A model generated the notes under the pieces. That model saw only the letters and a program-made list of their open reading frames with translations, searched no databases and was not told the origin of the DNA. A stretch of 64,000 nucleotides of DNA from Macrostomum hystrix (taxonomy: Eukaryota > Platyhelminthes > Macrostomidae): the NCBI GenBank assembly GCA_950097015.1, contig CATNEN010000034.1, positions 6,714,501 through 6,778,500 on the forward strand. Reading direction: 5' to 3'. The position numbers were made by a program, and so were the translations under genes. This document shows positions 34,301 through 43,032 of the stretch, in pieces (the first letter of the stretch is position 1; each line of letters begins with the position of its first letter).

Positions 34301-37203
34301 TATGGAGATCATACGGTCATGGGGATCATACGGTCATGGGGATCATACGGTCATGGGGATCATACGGTCATGGGGGATCATACGCTTATGGAGATCATAC
34401 GGTCATGGGATCATATTGATCACAAGAAATCAAGAACCCGAATCGCCCAACTTGTCCTCGCAGATCATCAAACTGAAATGCGACGAGAAGCAAGCCTGCA
34501 ATTTGACGTCGAACGAACCGGGCCGACCCGGGGACAAAGCGTCCATGTCGGATCCGTACAACCTGCTGCCCTGCTGGCAGCTCATTCAGCACCTCAGCCT
34601 GAGCTACCAGTGCGAGCCGGGTGAGCTGGAAATGGGATTCGAGGGGGTGGGGTTCGGGAGGGGGAGAATGAATGGGGAAGCTTATTTAGGTCGCGACCTC
34701 AAGATTGGCAGGAGTTGAAATTTGAGCAGGCCATAATTATAACAGTCCCGTTTGGTGATCTATATGGATTAGCAAGCTGTCCAGTATATTCCCACAGCTT
34801 ATGATTCCAGTGAATGGATTTCAATTCATTGATGGCTAGTAGAACGAAATGGAAAATTATATCAAGCGAAAATCAAAAGAAAGACAAGCATTCTCAATAA
34901 GGAATGGAAATCTTAGAAACTGTAAAAGAGAAATCTAATAACAAAAACAAACCAATAGTCCAATTAGTTCATTTTCTACTAATGGATCTCATACTAGCAA
35001 TTTACTTAATCCATTCAAAGAATCCGCATTCAAAGACATCTAATAGACTCCAAATTAGTTAACTTAACTCATTCCAAGACAGCCCGTTGTCTTGGTGCAA
35101 TAAACTATTTTCCAATAAACCATATTCTAAGAAACAACATTCCAAGAAACCACATTCCAAGAAACCCCATTCCAGGAAACCAAATTTTAAGAAACAAGAT
35201 TCTAAAAACCAAATTCCAGGAAACTCAGAATTAGTTAATGATTTCAAGAAACCGCATTCCAAGAAGCCGCATTCCAAGAAACCGCGAAATTCTTCGACCG
35301 CAGTGATTCGTGCCCGGCTCCTGTGCGCCGACTCCTACGCCACCATCGGCTGCGACAGCGGCGCGGGCGGCGCGCGCGAGCGGATTCTGCTCATCGACGC
35401 CGCGCTGACAGATCGGCACCGCTTGGCTGTTCCAGTGGGGGTGGCAGCTGGCGACGGCGGCGGCCAGGACGATCAGCAGCAGCCGCGATGTCCGAACACC
35501 GTCAGCCCGGAGCTGGGCGCCGGCCGCTGCCCGGACGTCAGCGCTTTTGATCGATTGAGACAGCAGTGCGACTCGAGGACGGTGTGCACTGTCGGGGCAT
35601 TGCCTAACGGCGACAGGGGCAGCGGCTGTGCCAGGCCGAACCTGCTGCTGCTCTACGTATGCCGTGAGTTGGAATATGCTTTCTTGGAATGTGGTTTCTC
35701 GGAATTTGGCTTTTTAATATGGTTTCTTAGAATGCGGTTTCTTGGAATGTTCTTTTCTTGGAATGGGCTGTCTCATAGTGCGGTTTCTTGGATTGCGGCT
35801 TCATGAAGTACGGTATCTCGAAATCCGGAAACTTTAAGTGCGGTTTCTTGGAATGAGTTTTATTGGATTTCCAAGGGTGCGATCTATTAATAGAAACATT
35901 TTTCGGAGTTTTGTTTGCTGTCATTCGATTTCTCTGGACAATTCTTCCTTTGAACCCTCGCATCCAGTGCCAGCATCCGGAGGCAGCTCATTGAATCCAG
36001 TCGCCGACCTGTCCCAGGAGGCCCGAAGGGGGCCAACAATTATTTCCAGCGGCGGTGAAAGCAGCAGCTTCCAACCGACTCAGGGTGAGCCGGAATTCTT
36101 GAGTCCAATGACTCATCCTGTGTCTGCTCAGAAGATTTCTCCGCTATTTAACTGTTCCCCCTTAGCCCAGCAAAAATCAGGAAAGCACTCAATACTGCTC
36201 CCCCATCTGCAGTAATCGCTGTATCGATTTGCCAGCCCTTCAACTCTTTAACAACCCAAAATAGTCCACTTATCTACCGCCATATTTTAGCCTGCGTGGA
36301 TGCTGGTGTAGGGACTGATGCTGTTACCAATGTCCGAGTTGACAGGGATAAATTGGTGGTTTTACTGCAACGATTGGTTCTAGAGTGTTTTCCCCTTATT
36401 TTGTCAAAAAAAGTTTCATAAATATGTTTTTAGATTTTTCCCAATGCCCAACTTTAGAAGGTGCTCGTAATCTTTATTAGAGGTTATTTTGTTACTTTTG
36501 ATCCTACACATCGATGGATTTGATTTACTGCATCATACTCAATTGCCACTCAATCACCTAAAAACTGATCCTAGAAGCAATGAGAAATGTAGACATGCCA
36601 TCAGACCCAACGACCGCAGCAGCATCCCCGGCCGTCACTGCAGTCAACCAATCAGCGAAAGATTCGTCCGCGTCTGCGTCGGCTCCAGCGACGCCCAACG
36701 CGCCGCCAGTCGGCCTGATGGCGGGCGTCTCCGCCCTGCTTCTGCTGCTTCTCCTGGCGGCATCGGTCGGCGCCACCGTCGCCGCCTGTCTGGCCGCCCG
36801 ACGCTGCCGACGCGAGCGTCGTCGGCGTCGGGACGAGCACCTGGCCAGGGTGCACCTGAGCAAGCAGATCCGGCCGCCACCGACTAGCATGATGGTGCCA
36901 CCGGCTGCTGAGGCCCTGCTCAACCTTCCAGCACCGAATGCGCCGCCGATGACGTTGTCGGTGTGCCTGGCCAGCGCCCATCCGCAGCCTCCACAGCCGC
37001 CTCCAGCGCTTATCAGCGGCCTGGAGATCATCGGCAGCGACAGGCCGTCGTCTTCCAATAATTCAACAAGCGGCACGTCAACATTTCTGACTGGCACCTC
37101 GGGCTCCATGCCGTCACCGAGAGACTCGCTGTCGGCATTCGCTCAGCACCTGCAGCACCAGTCGCATCTGCAGCATCATGGAGGCGTATCTATAGTGCTC
37201 TGA
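20227..37203 (+). CDS. EVA-1/EVA1C-like membrane protein with two SUEL lectin domains (whole gene, 7 coding exons)
   Basis: A cell-surface protein; EVA-1 relatives act as guidance co-receptors that bind heparan sulfate or Slit. Exons: 20227-20443, 21282-21319, 23950-24135, 34464-34620, 35304-35663, 35968-36084, about 36575-37203. Phases (1,0,0,1,1,1) all join, giving about 567 aa. Residues 1-43 are a basic N-region plus a hydrophobic core (LILLLTVLFPLL), a likely signal peptide or anchor. SUEL domain 1 is about residues 94-197 (CQNISLQC to LSLSYQC), SUEL domain 2 about 206-319 (LLCADSYATIGCDSG to LLLLYVC). A Ser-rich stalk follows, then a membrane helix at about 405-432 and a run of Arg. The 135-residue cytoplasmic tail is Pro/Ser-rich, lacks an obvious FAM176 motif and ends SIVL, which could fit a class II PDZ ligand. 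Two lectin domains plus one helix exclude latrophilin; a lineage-specific SUEL receptor is the alternative. Confidence 0.8.
20794..21048. mobile_element. Foldback-like repeat in EVA-1-like intron 1
   Basis: A 25-bp inverted pair (20794-20818 and 21024-21048, 23 of 25 matching, core CTGCTGGACCTTCAAC) encloses two direct repeats containing GAGGCTTGATCAG (20848 and 20961 regions). This looks like a decayed non-autonomous element; no target duplication is clear. Confidence 0.45.
21282..21319 (+). CDS. EVA-1-like, coding exon 2 (38-nt microexon)
   Basis: The acceptor is TATTAATATAG and the donor ATG|GTAAGT, a near-consensus site. It takes phase 1 and leaves phase 0, which is exactly what is needed to join the flanking exons. 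It encodes VPAPETFIIQSGM. Confidence 0.65.
21590..22230. repeat. 14-bp polypurine tandem array
   Basis: Copies of AGAGGAGAGAAGAT with longer blocks carrying AGGAGATGCTGTGGAGAG at 21669, 21970 and 22032. The strand is purine plus T. It lies in intron 2 of the EVA-1-like gene. Confidence 0.97.
22590..22945 (-). mobile_element. tRNA-derived SINE, family A, copy 2
   Basis: On the minus strand it reads AATGGCAGAGTGG, CTCGATTCCGCGACGAGGCC, then the same body as the 14.4-kb copy (GGGCAGATGTACACAC, GCCTCCTCGCTGGCTGCGGG). It runs on into CAGTCCATGGACTGGGGA, a 3' module shared with the SINE at 55 kb. Confidence 0.8.
22953..23516. repeat. 26-bp tandem array abutting a SINE head
   Basis: About 22 copies of TGGGTGTACATATGACCCCC plus CGCCAC, with length changes in the C run. 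It begins within about 10 bp of the 5' end of SINE copy 2. Confidence 0.97.
23950..24135 (+). CDS. EVA-1-like, coding exon 3 (first half of SUEL domain 1)
   Basis: It encodes RVACQNISLQCPDGSQIHV, the ACxxxxLxC...I pattern that opens a SUEL domain, and ends RVSKAKQ before GTGGGC. Phase is 0 at both ends. It is separated from the second half of the domain by a 10.3-kb intron. Confidence 0.8.
24185..24570. repeat. 17-bp degenerate tandem array in intron 3
   Basis: About 22 diverged copies of GAAATCCCCAGTTCACC. More decayed than most arrays here, so probably older. Confidence 0.92.
24571..25049. other. Intron 3 unique sequence
   Basis: No exon or transposon signature is seen. Confidence 0.5.
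25050..25552. repeat. AGT trinucleotide microsatellite
   Basis: About 500 bp of (AGT)n with interspersed AGC, ATT and GGT triplets, in intron 3 of the EVA-1-like gene. Confidence 0.98.
25770..27297. repeat. About 27-bp polypyrimidine-rich tandem array
   Basis: About 55 copies of AAACTCTCTCTCTACCAATC plus TATCTAC, with C/T variation at two positions and CT-run length changes. Confidence 0.97.
27298..28049. other. Intron 3 unique sequence
   Basis: Mostly AT-rich and unique; it becomes pyrimidine-rich from 27810 into the next array. No exon can be supported. Confidence 0.5.
28050..28562. repeat. CT-rich short-unit tandem array
   Basis: Irregular 7- and 10-bp units of the type CTCCTGTCTCCTCTCTCCTG, nearly all pyrimidine on the plus strand. 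Confidence 0.95.
28563..29090. other. Intron 3 unique sequence
   Basis: Contains an 87-codon minus-strand open stretch (28738-29001) without splice sites or a recognisable domain. Otherwise nothing seen. Confidence 0.4.
29185..31497. repeat. 38-bp tandem array (about 60 copies)
   Basis: The unit contains GGATTGGAAAATAGTAGATG and GGATAAGAATCCCAAACT. Variants (GGATAATAATCC, ATTGCAGAATAG, AAACTTGATTAG) cluster in blocks. As 38 is not a multiple of 3 and no frame of the minus strand has a stop, very long false open frames arise. Confidence 0.98.
31505..31590 (-). mobile_element. tRNA-like SINE head
   Basis: The minus strand reads GTAGCCTAGCTGTGAGAGCG, GGTCGGGGGTTCGATTCCCG: A-box and B-box spaced as in a tRNA-derived SINE. 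It directly borders the 38-bp array. Confidence 0.6.
31591..32161. other. Intron 3 unique sequence
   Basis: No exon or repeat unit recognised. Confidence 0.5.
32162..32553. repeat. 17-bp tandem array
   Basis: About 23 copies of ACAGACAGACACCCAGG, with CCTAGG variants on the left. Related in sequence to the array at 62555-63425. Confidence 0.97.
33045..33250. repeat. 42-43-bp tandem array
   Basis: About five copies of a unit with AAGCTGGTAAATTA and AAGTAGGCGAATTTCCCCC. Confidence 0.85.
33251..34029. other. Intron 3 unique sequence
   Basis: AT-rich; short open frames lack coding character. Confidence 0.5.
34030..34412. repeat. 17-bp tandem array next to exon 4
   Basis: About 22 copies of ATCATACGGTCATGGGG, ending only about 50 bp before the acceptor of EVA-1-like exon 4. 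Confidence 0.96.
34464..34620 (+). CDS. EVA-1-like, coding exon 4 (second half of SUEL domain 1)
   Basis: The acceptor is TTGTCCTCGCAG. It encodes KCDEKQACNLTSNE and then LIQHLSLSYQC, the closing Cys pattern of a SUEL domain. The donor is CCGG|GTGAGC, phase 1. Confidence 0.82.
35105..35287. repeat. 15-bp array left of the SUEL-2 exon
   Basis: About 12 degenerate copies of CAAGAAACCGCATTC. It ends 17 bp before the exon. The reverse complement forms the array at 35675-35865. Confidence 0.9.
35304..35663 (+). CDS. EVA-1-like, coding exon 5 (entire SUEL domain 2)
   Basis: The exon carries a whole lectin domain of about 115 residues with phase 1 on both sides, so it could be skipped or duplicated without a frameshift. 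Conserved pieces: CADSYATIGCDSG, ERILLIDAAL, CDSRTVCTV, LLLLYVC. The expected DPC motif is not evident. Confidence 0.85.
35675..35865. repeat. 15-bp array right of the SUEL-2 exon (inverted)
   Basis: About 12 degenerate copies of GAATGCGGTTTCTTG, the reverse complement of the unit left of the exon. It starts 12 bp after the donor. Confidence 0.9.
35968..36084 (+). CDS. EVA-1-like, coding exon 6 (stalk)
   Basis: The acceptor is CTCGCATCCAG and the donor CAGG|GTGAGC; 117 nt, phase 1 on both sides. It encodes a Ser/Gly/Pro-rich segment without a recognised fold, probably an O-glycosylated stalk. Confidence 0.7.
36085..36570. other. Last intron of the EVA-1-like gene
   Basis: Unique sequence without repeat arrays, in contrast to the other large introns. 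Confidence 0.5.
36575..37203 (+). CDS. EVA-1-like, coding exon 7 (transmembrane helix and tail)
   Basis: The start is uncertain: AG sites at 36574, 36577 and 36593 all keep phase 1. It encodes an Ala/Ser/Thr-rich stretch, a membrane helix (GVSALLLLLLLAASVGATV), a stop-transfer run RRCRRERRRRR, a Pro-rich tail, a Ser/Asn run and the C-terminus VSIVL before TGA. Confidence 0.8.
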
Positions 37204-37664
37204 CTGACTCGCTTAGTAAACCACTTAAACACTGTATGGATTATATGTATTCTGTAGAATTTAACAGTGTTATATCTAGGACTTGACTTATCTGCAGCGC
37301 GGTCCGATGGACACAGCGGGGAGGCGGGAGTCGCCCATTCCGCTATCTAGGACTTTGTATTTTGTATCATAATTTGTATAGTCTAAAAAGTACAATTGAA
37401 TCTCAAATATGCTCTGCACCACTGAACTGTAAATCACAATTTTCGAAACAATTAACTGCTTTGTACACAACCTTGTTTCACTGGTGTTGCTCATGTATAT
37501 GACTCTCAGGTAGCTGAGCAATTGTATAGCCCAATCTAAGTCTTAGTCGTACCTGTCTGACTAAGACTAGCCATTGACTAATGCTGTACGTCGTACGTCG
37601 TATGTTTGAATATCAAACCACTTTGAAAAATACATACACAAGATATTTACTGTGACCATCACCG
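37204..37664. other. 3' flank of the EVA-1-like gene
   Basis: Likely 3' UTR. No AATAAA is seen before the satellite starts. Confidence 0.4.
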
Positions 37665-40600
37665 ATGCCTCAGTGTCGTGACTGTGACTATCAAACATCC
37701 TTCAGTGTCGTGACTGTGCAACCATCACACATCCTTCAGTGTCGTGACTGTGCAACCATCACACATCCTTCAGTGTCGTGACTGTGACCATCACACATCC
37801 TTCAGTGTCCTGACTGTGACCATCACACATCCTTCAGTGTCGTGACTGTGCAACCATCACACATCCTTCAGTGTCGTGACTGTGACCATCACACATCCTT
37901 CAGTGTCGTGACTGTGCAACCATCACACATCCTTCAGTGTCGTGACTGTGCAACCATCACACATCCTTCAGTGTCGTGACTGTGCAACCATCACACATCC
38001 TTCAGTATCGTGACTGTGACCATCACAGATCCCTCAGTGTCGTGACTGTGACCATCACAGATCCCTCAGTGTCGTGACTGTGACTATCAAACATCCTTCA
38101 GTGTCGTGACTGTGCAACCATCACACATCCTTCAGTGTCGTGACTGTGACCATCACACATTCTTCAGTGTCCTGACTGTGACCATCACACATTCTTCAGT
38201 GTCCTGACTGTGACCATCACAGATCCTTCAGTGTCCTGACTGTGACCATCACACATCCTTCAGTGTCCTGACTGTGACCATCACACATCCTTCAGTGTCG
38301 TGACTGTGCAACCATCACAGATCCTTCAGTATCGTGACTGTGACCATCACAGATCCCTCAGTGCCGTGACTGTGACCATCACACATCCTTCAGTGTCCTG
38401 ACTGTGACAATCACACATCCTTCAGTATCGTGACTGTGCAACCATCACAGATCCTTCAGTATCGTGACTGTGACCATCACAGATCCCTCAGTGTCGTGAC
38501 TGTGACCATCACAGATCCCTCAGTGTCGTGACTGTGACCATCACAGATCCTTCAGTGTCCTGACTGTGACCATCACAGATCCTTCAGTGTCCTGACTGTG
38601 ACAATCACAGATCCCTTCAGTGTCGTGACTGTGACCATCACAGATCCCTCAGTGTCGTGACTGTGACCATCACAGATCCTTCAGTGTCCTGACTGTGACC
38701 ATCACAGATCCTTCAGTGTCCTGACTGTGACCATCACAGATCCTTCAGTGTCGTGACTGTGACAATCACAGATCCCTTCAGTGTCGTGACTGTGACCATC
38801 ACAGATCCCTCAGTGTCCTGACTGTGACTATCACACATCCTTCAGTGTCCTGACTGTGACCATCACACATCCTTCAGTATCGTGACTGTGCAACCATCAC
38901 AGATCCTTCAGTATCGTGACTGTGACCATCACAGATCCCTCAGTGTCGTGACTGTGACCATCACAGATCCCTCAGTGTCGTGACTGTGACCATCACAGAT
39001 CCTTCAGTGTCCTGACTGTGACCATCACAGATCCTTCAGTGTCCTGACTGTGACAATCACAGATCCCTTCAGTGTCGTGACTGTGACCATCACAGATCCC
39101 TCAGTGTCGTGACTGTGACCATCACAGATCCTTCAGTGTCCTGACTGTGACCATCACAGATCCTTCAGTGTCGTGACTGTGACAATCACAGATCCCTTCA
39201 GTGTCCTGACTGTGACCATCACAGATCCCTCAGTGTCGTGACTGTGACCATCACACATTCTTCAGTGTCCTGACTGTGACCATCACACATTCTTCAGTGT
39301 CCTGACTGTGACCATCACACATTCTTCAGTGTCGTGACTGTGACAATCACAGATCCTTCAGTGTCCTGACTGTGACAATCACACATCCTTCAGTGTCGTG
39401 ACTGTGACAATCACACATCCTTCAGTGTCGTGACTGTGACAATCACAGATCCCTCAGTGTCGTGACTGTTACCATCACAGATCCCTCAGTGTCGTGACTG
39501 TGACCATCACAGATCCCTCAGTGTCGTGACTGTGACCATCACAGATCCCTCAGTGTCGTGACTGTGACTATCACAGATCCCTCAGTGTCGTGACTGTGAC
39601 CATCACAGATCCCTCAGTGTCTTGACTGTGACCATCACAGATCCCTCAGTGTCGTGACTGTGACTATCACACATCCTTCAGTGTCGTGACTGTGACAATC
39701 ACAGATCCCTCAGTGTCGTGACTGTGACCATCACAGATCCCTCAGTGTCGTGACTGTGACCATCACAGATCCCTCAGTGTCGTGACTGTGACTATCACAG
39801 ATCCCTCAGTGTCGTGACTGTGACCATCACACATCCCTCAGTGTCTTGACTGTGACCATCACACATCCTTCAGTGTCGTGACTGTGACAATCACAGATCC
39901 CTCAGTGTCGTGACTGTGACCATCACAGATCCCTCAGTGTCGTGACTGTGACCATCACAGATCCCTCAGTGTCGTGACTGTGACCATCACAGATCCCTCA
40001 GTGTCGTGACTGTGACCATCACAGATCCCTCAGTGTCGTGACTGTGACTATCACACATCCCTCAGTGTCGTGACTGTGACCATCACAGATCCCTCAGTGT
40101 CGTGACTGTGACCATCACAGATCCCTCAGTGTCGTGACTGTGACCATCACCGATCCTTCAGTGTCCTGACTGTGACCATCACCGATCCTTCAGTGTCCTG
40201 ACTGTGACCATCACAGATCCTTCAGTGTCGTGACTGTGACCATCACAGATCCCTCAGTGTCGTGACTGTGACCATCACAGATCCCTCAGTGTCGTGACTG
40301 TGACCATCACAGATCCCTCAGTGTCTTGACTGTGACCATCACACATCCCTCAGTGTCGTGACTGTGACCATCACAGATCCTTCAGTGTCGTGACTGTGAC
40401 CATCACAGATCCCTCAGTGTCGTGACTGTGACCATCACAGATCCCTCAGTGTCGTGACTGTGACCATCACACATCCTTCAGTGTCGTGACCGTGACCATC
40501 ACAGATCCTTCAGTGTCGTGACTGTGACCATCACAGATCCTTCAGTGTCGTGACTGTGACCATCACAGATCCCTCAGTGTCGTGACTGTGACCATCACCG

Positions 40601-41070
40601 ATCCTTCAGTGTCCTGACTGTGACCATCACCGATCCTTCAGTGTCCTGACTGTGACCATCACAGATCCTTCAGTGTCGTGACTGTGACTATCACAGATCC
40701 CTCAGTGTCGTGACTGTGACCATCACAGATCCCTCAGTGTCGTGACTGTGACCATCACAGATCCCTCAGTGTCCTGACTGTGACCATCACACATCCTTCA
40801 GTGTCGTGACTGTGACCATCACAGATCCCTCAGTGTCTTGACTGTGACCATCACAGATCCCTCAGTGTCTTGACTGTGACCATCACACATCCCTCAGTGT
40901 CGTGACTGTGACCATCACAGATCCCTCAGTGTCGTGACTGTGACCATCACACATTCTTCAGTGTCCTGACTGTGACCATCACAGATCCTTCAGTGTCCTG
41001 ACTGTGACCATCACAGATCCTTCAGTGTCCTGACTGTGACCATCACACATCCTTCAGTGTCCTGACTGTG
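37665..41070. repeat. 32-bp satellite, about 106 copies, between convergent genes
   Basis: The unit contains CCTCAGTGTCGTGACTGTGA and CCATCACAGATC. Each unit can form the hairpin TGTGA-CCA-TCACA. Variants: CACATCC or CAGATCC, CGTGAC or CCTGAC, and a two-base insertion in TGCAACCATC. The largest array in the window. Confidence 0.98.
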
Positions 41071-42765
41071 ACTCCCCAAACAGATCCGCTAGTGTCCAGA
41101 AATAAAATGCAATTTTAGAGCCCAATAATGCACGCAAGATTAAATTCAGTGAAGACACTTGCTGCAACTCGGTCGGGATTTCATATATTAGTTTAATATA
41201 TAATTAAATACACAAAATAAAAATAGTATCATAAAAAGAATACAACGGCGAGACAGAAGATAGCAATCCAAACCTACTACTTAAATAGCAGCGGCAGTAG
41301 TCCAGGTTAGCATGCTGGAGAATGTGGTCTTACAGGAGTTTGAGAAAGCAAGTAAGCAGCTATTCGTCTTTTATGCTAGTACAGAAGAATAACATGATAC
41401 ATTTGTTTGAAGCAGCAAAAGCGACAAGAAAGAAGTTAAATAGGACAGACATCAAATCGGACTCAGTGAGATCAATTAGATGAAAAATAATTACTGAGCT
41501 TATAGTTCTACTATAAACAATGAGAAATCAATTAAGAAATTCGACTGGTAAACGGCGCTGGCAACAATTACAATAATTCCTACAGTTCGATGCCTCGGTC
41601 ATCTTGATTACGAGTAAGTTAGTTTTTTTCGCGATCAAACGAAGAAGAATGACAGCTGTGAGTGCAAATGAATGAAAAGCAGTATTGCAAAGCTGATTGT
41701 GTGTAATTGAAGTGTAGCAAAGCTCGTGTTTTAGTATTATATTGTATTTAAAACTGCGTCACGAAGGCCAGACATTGTGGCCACACATTGTACCTGACAG
41801 AGTTTGTGTAGTAGCTCTAAGAAGGCTGTTGGCAATAGCGAATAAAATAATGCAACTAGCAATCAGGTCACTACTCACAGTAATAGGAAAGCCTATTAGA
41901 CAGCGCAATTATTAAAGAAAAGTTACAGCAAGTTAAATAGCACAATTTAGAACAAATTCAAATAGCTAAACAATAAATTGATATTTTTAGAACAAATAAT
42001 AATTCTAACGAACTGATAGTCGGCACTAGAGCATGGGTGACTGGTGACAGTGAAAGAATCAGCGGCATATGTAATAATTAACTTGCAGATAGCTACTAAT
42101 AGGCAGGCTTCGTAGATATGTGTATAATTCTACTCTGACTTAAAATTCTAGCATGGCTTTTAAGTATTAATTCCGCTAATTACGACACCAATGTTACTGC
42201 TTCTAACGAGACATGTGATAGAGAAAAGTAGTTTTAAGATAAAGACAATTAATAAGAGAACAAGAAATACAAAAGCAGCCATTCTGTTGACATAAAATAA
42301 AGTAATCGATATTTAAGCAAAAAAATTCGATTTTAGAGTTCGGCGTTGAACAAAAAGGTATTGACTTTTAATCTGTACAGCACACTTATTGCCGAAACTG
42401 CCAAATCATGCATTGATTGGCTAATTTTCAATATCTTTACTCAGCAAAAAGTAGAAAAAACAAGCAATTAGCAAACTGAAGCAACTAGGAGCTTAGATTT
42501 GTAGCCTATTAGACTTATGTCAGGTCATAGATTATTTAATCATATCTTTAAGTGTTTCGACCATAGATCACCCAGTCAAAACTTCAGGTGCTAAGAAAAC
42601 ACAACCCCGTACTAACTTCATGTGTTCAGGCCGTAATGAACGATCTAAAGCGCCAAAAGTACATTTGAAGAGGACGACAATGTGACCGAAACGTGACTAA
42701 CAAATAAAACAAAAAGCCAGACAATTACGCAAAAACATCGCGCTAGACGCATAAAGCAGTCTCAA
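41071..42765. other. 3' flank of the kinase gene, nothing else recognised
   Basis: AT-rich unique sequence between the satellite and the CK1 gamma stop codon. It probably includes the kinase 3' UTR; no clear minus-strand polyadenylation signal was found. Confidence 0.45.
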
Positions 42766-43032
42766 CTAGGAGGCTAGCCAATTGTTATTGCTGCTTCGTG
42801 ACTGCATCTGGCGCATCTGATGCTGCTGCTGTGGCTGCTGCTGCCTGCCAGCTGCCTTACTGCTACCTCGGCGCCTACTGCGTCTAAAGAAGCAGCACTT
42901 TGCCTCGGCCACTGACGCATCGTCGTCTAAGTCTGGGTCGACGAATCGACCTCCGCTGGCTTGGCCGGATGTGCCGCCACCGACGCCGGTGCTGTTCAGC
43001 TGTTGCTGATCAAATGTCATTGAAGCGGCCAC
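42766..43032 (-). CDS. CSNK1G: CK1 gamma, last coding exon (lipid-anchor tail)
   Basis: The acceptor is CATCTCTCAG, phase 0, and the stop TAG is at 42766-42768. It encodes a Gly-rich linker, the acidic [14 protein letters not shown], the anchor [10 protein letters not shown], then a Gln-rich tail about 40 residues longer than in the vertebrate kinases I recall. Confidence 0.85.
   Translation of the reverse strand: MAASMTFDQQQLNSTGVGGGTSGQASGGRFVDPDLDDDASVAEAKCCFFRRSRRRGSSKAAGRQQQPQQQHQMRQMQSRSSNNNWLAS

Noticed and set aside
35304-35663. Latrophilin (adhesion GPCR) assignment for the lectin gene
   Set aside because: Latrophilins have one SUEL domain and seven helices; here there are two domains and one helix before the stop.
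37665-41070. TGTGA..TCACA motifs resembling bacterial CRP sites
   Set aside because: The spacer is 3 rather than 6 bases, the DNA is eukaryotic, and the motif is simply part of the satellite unit.
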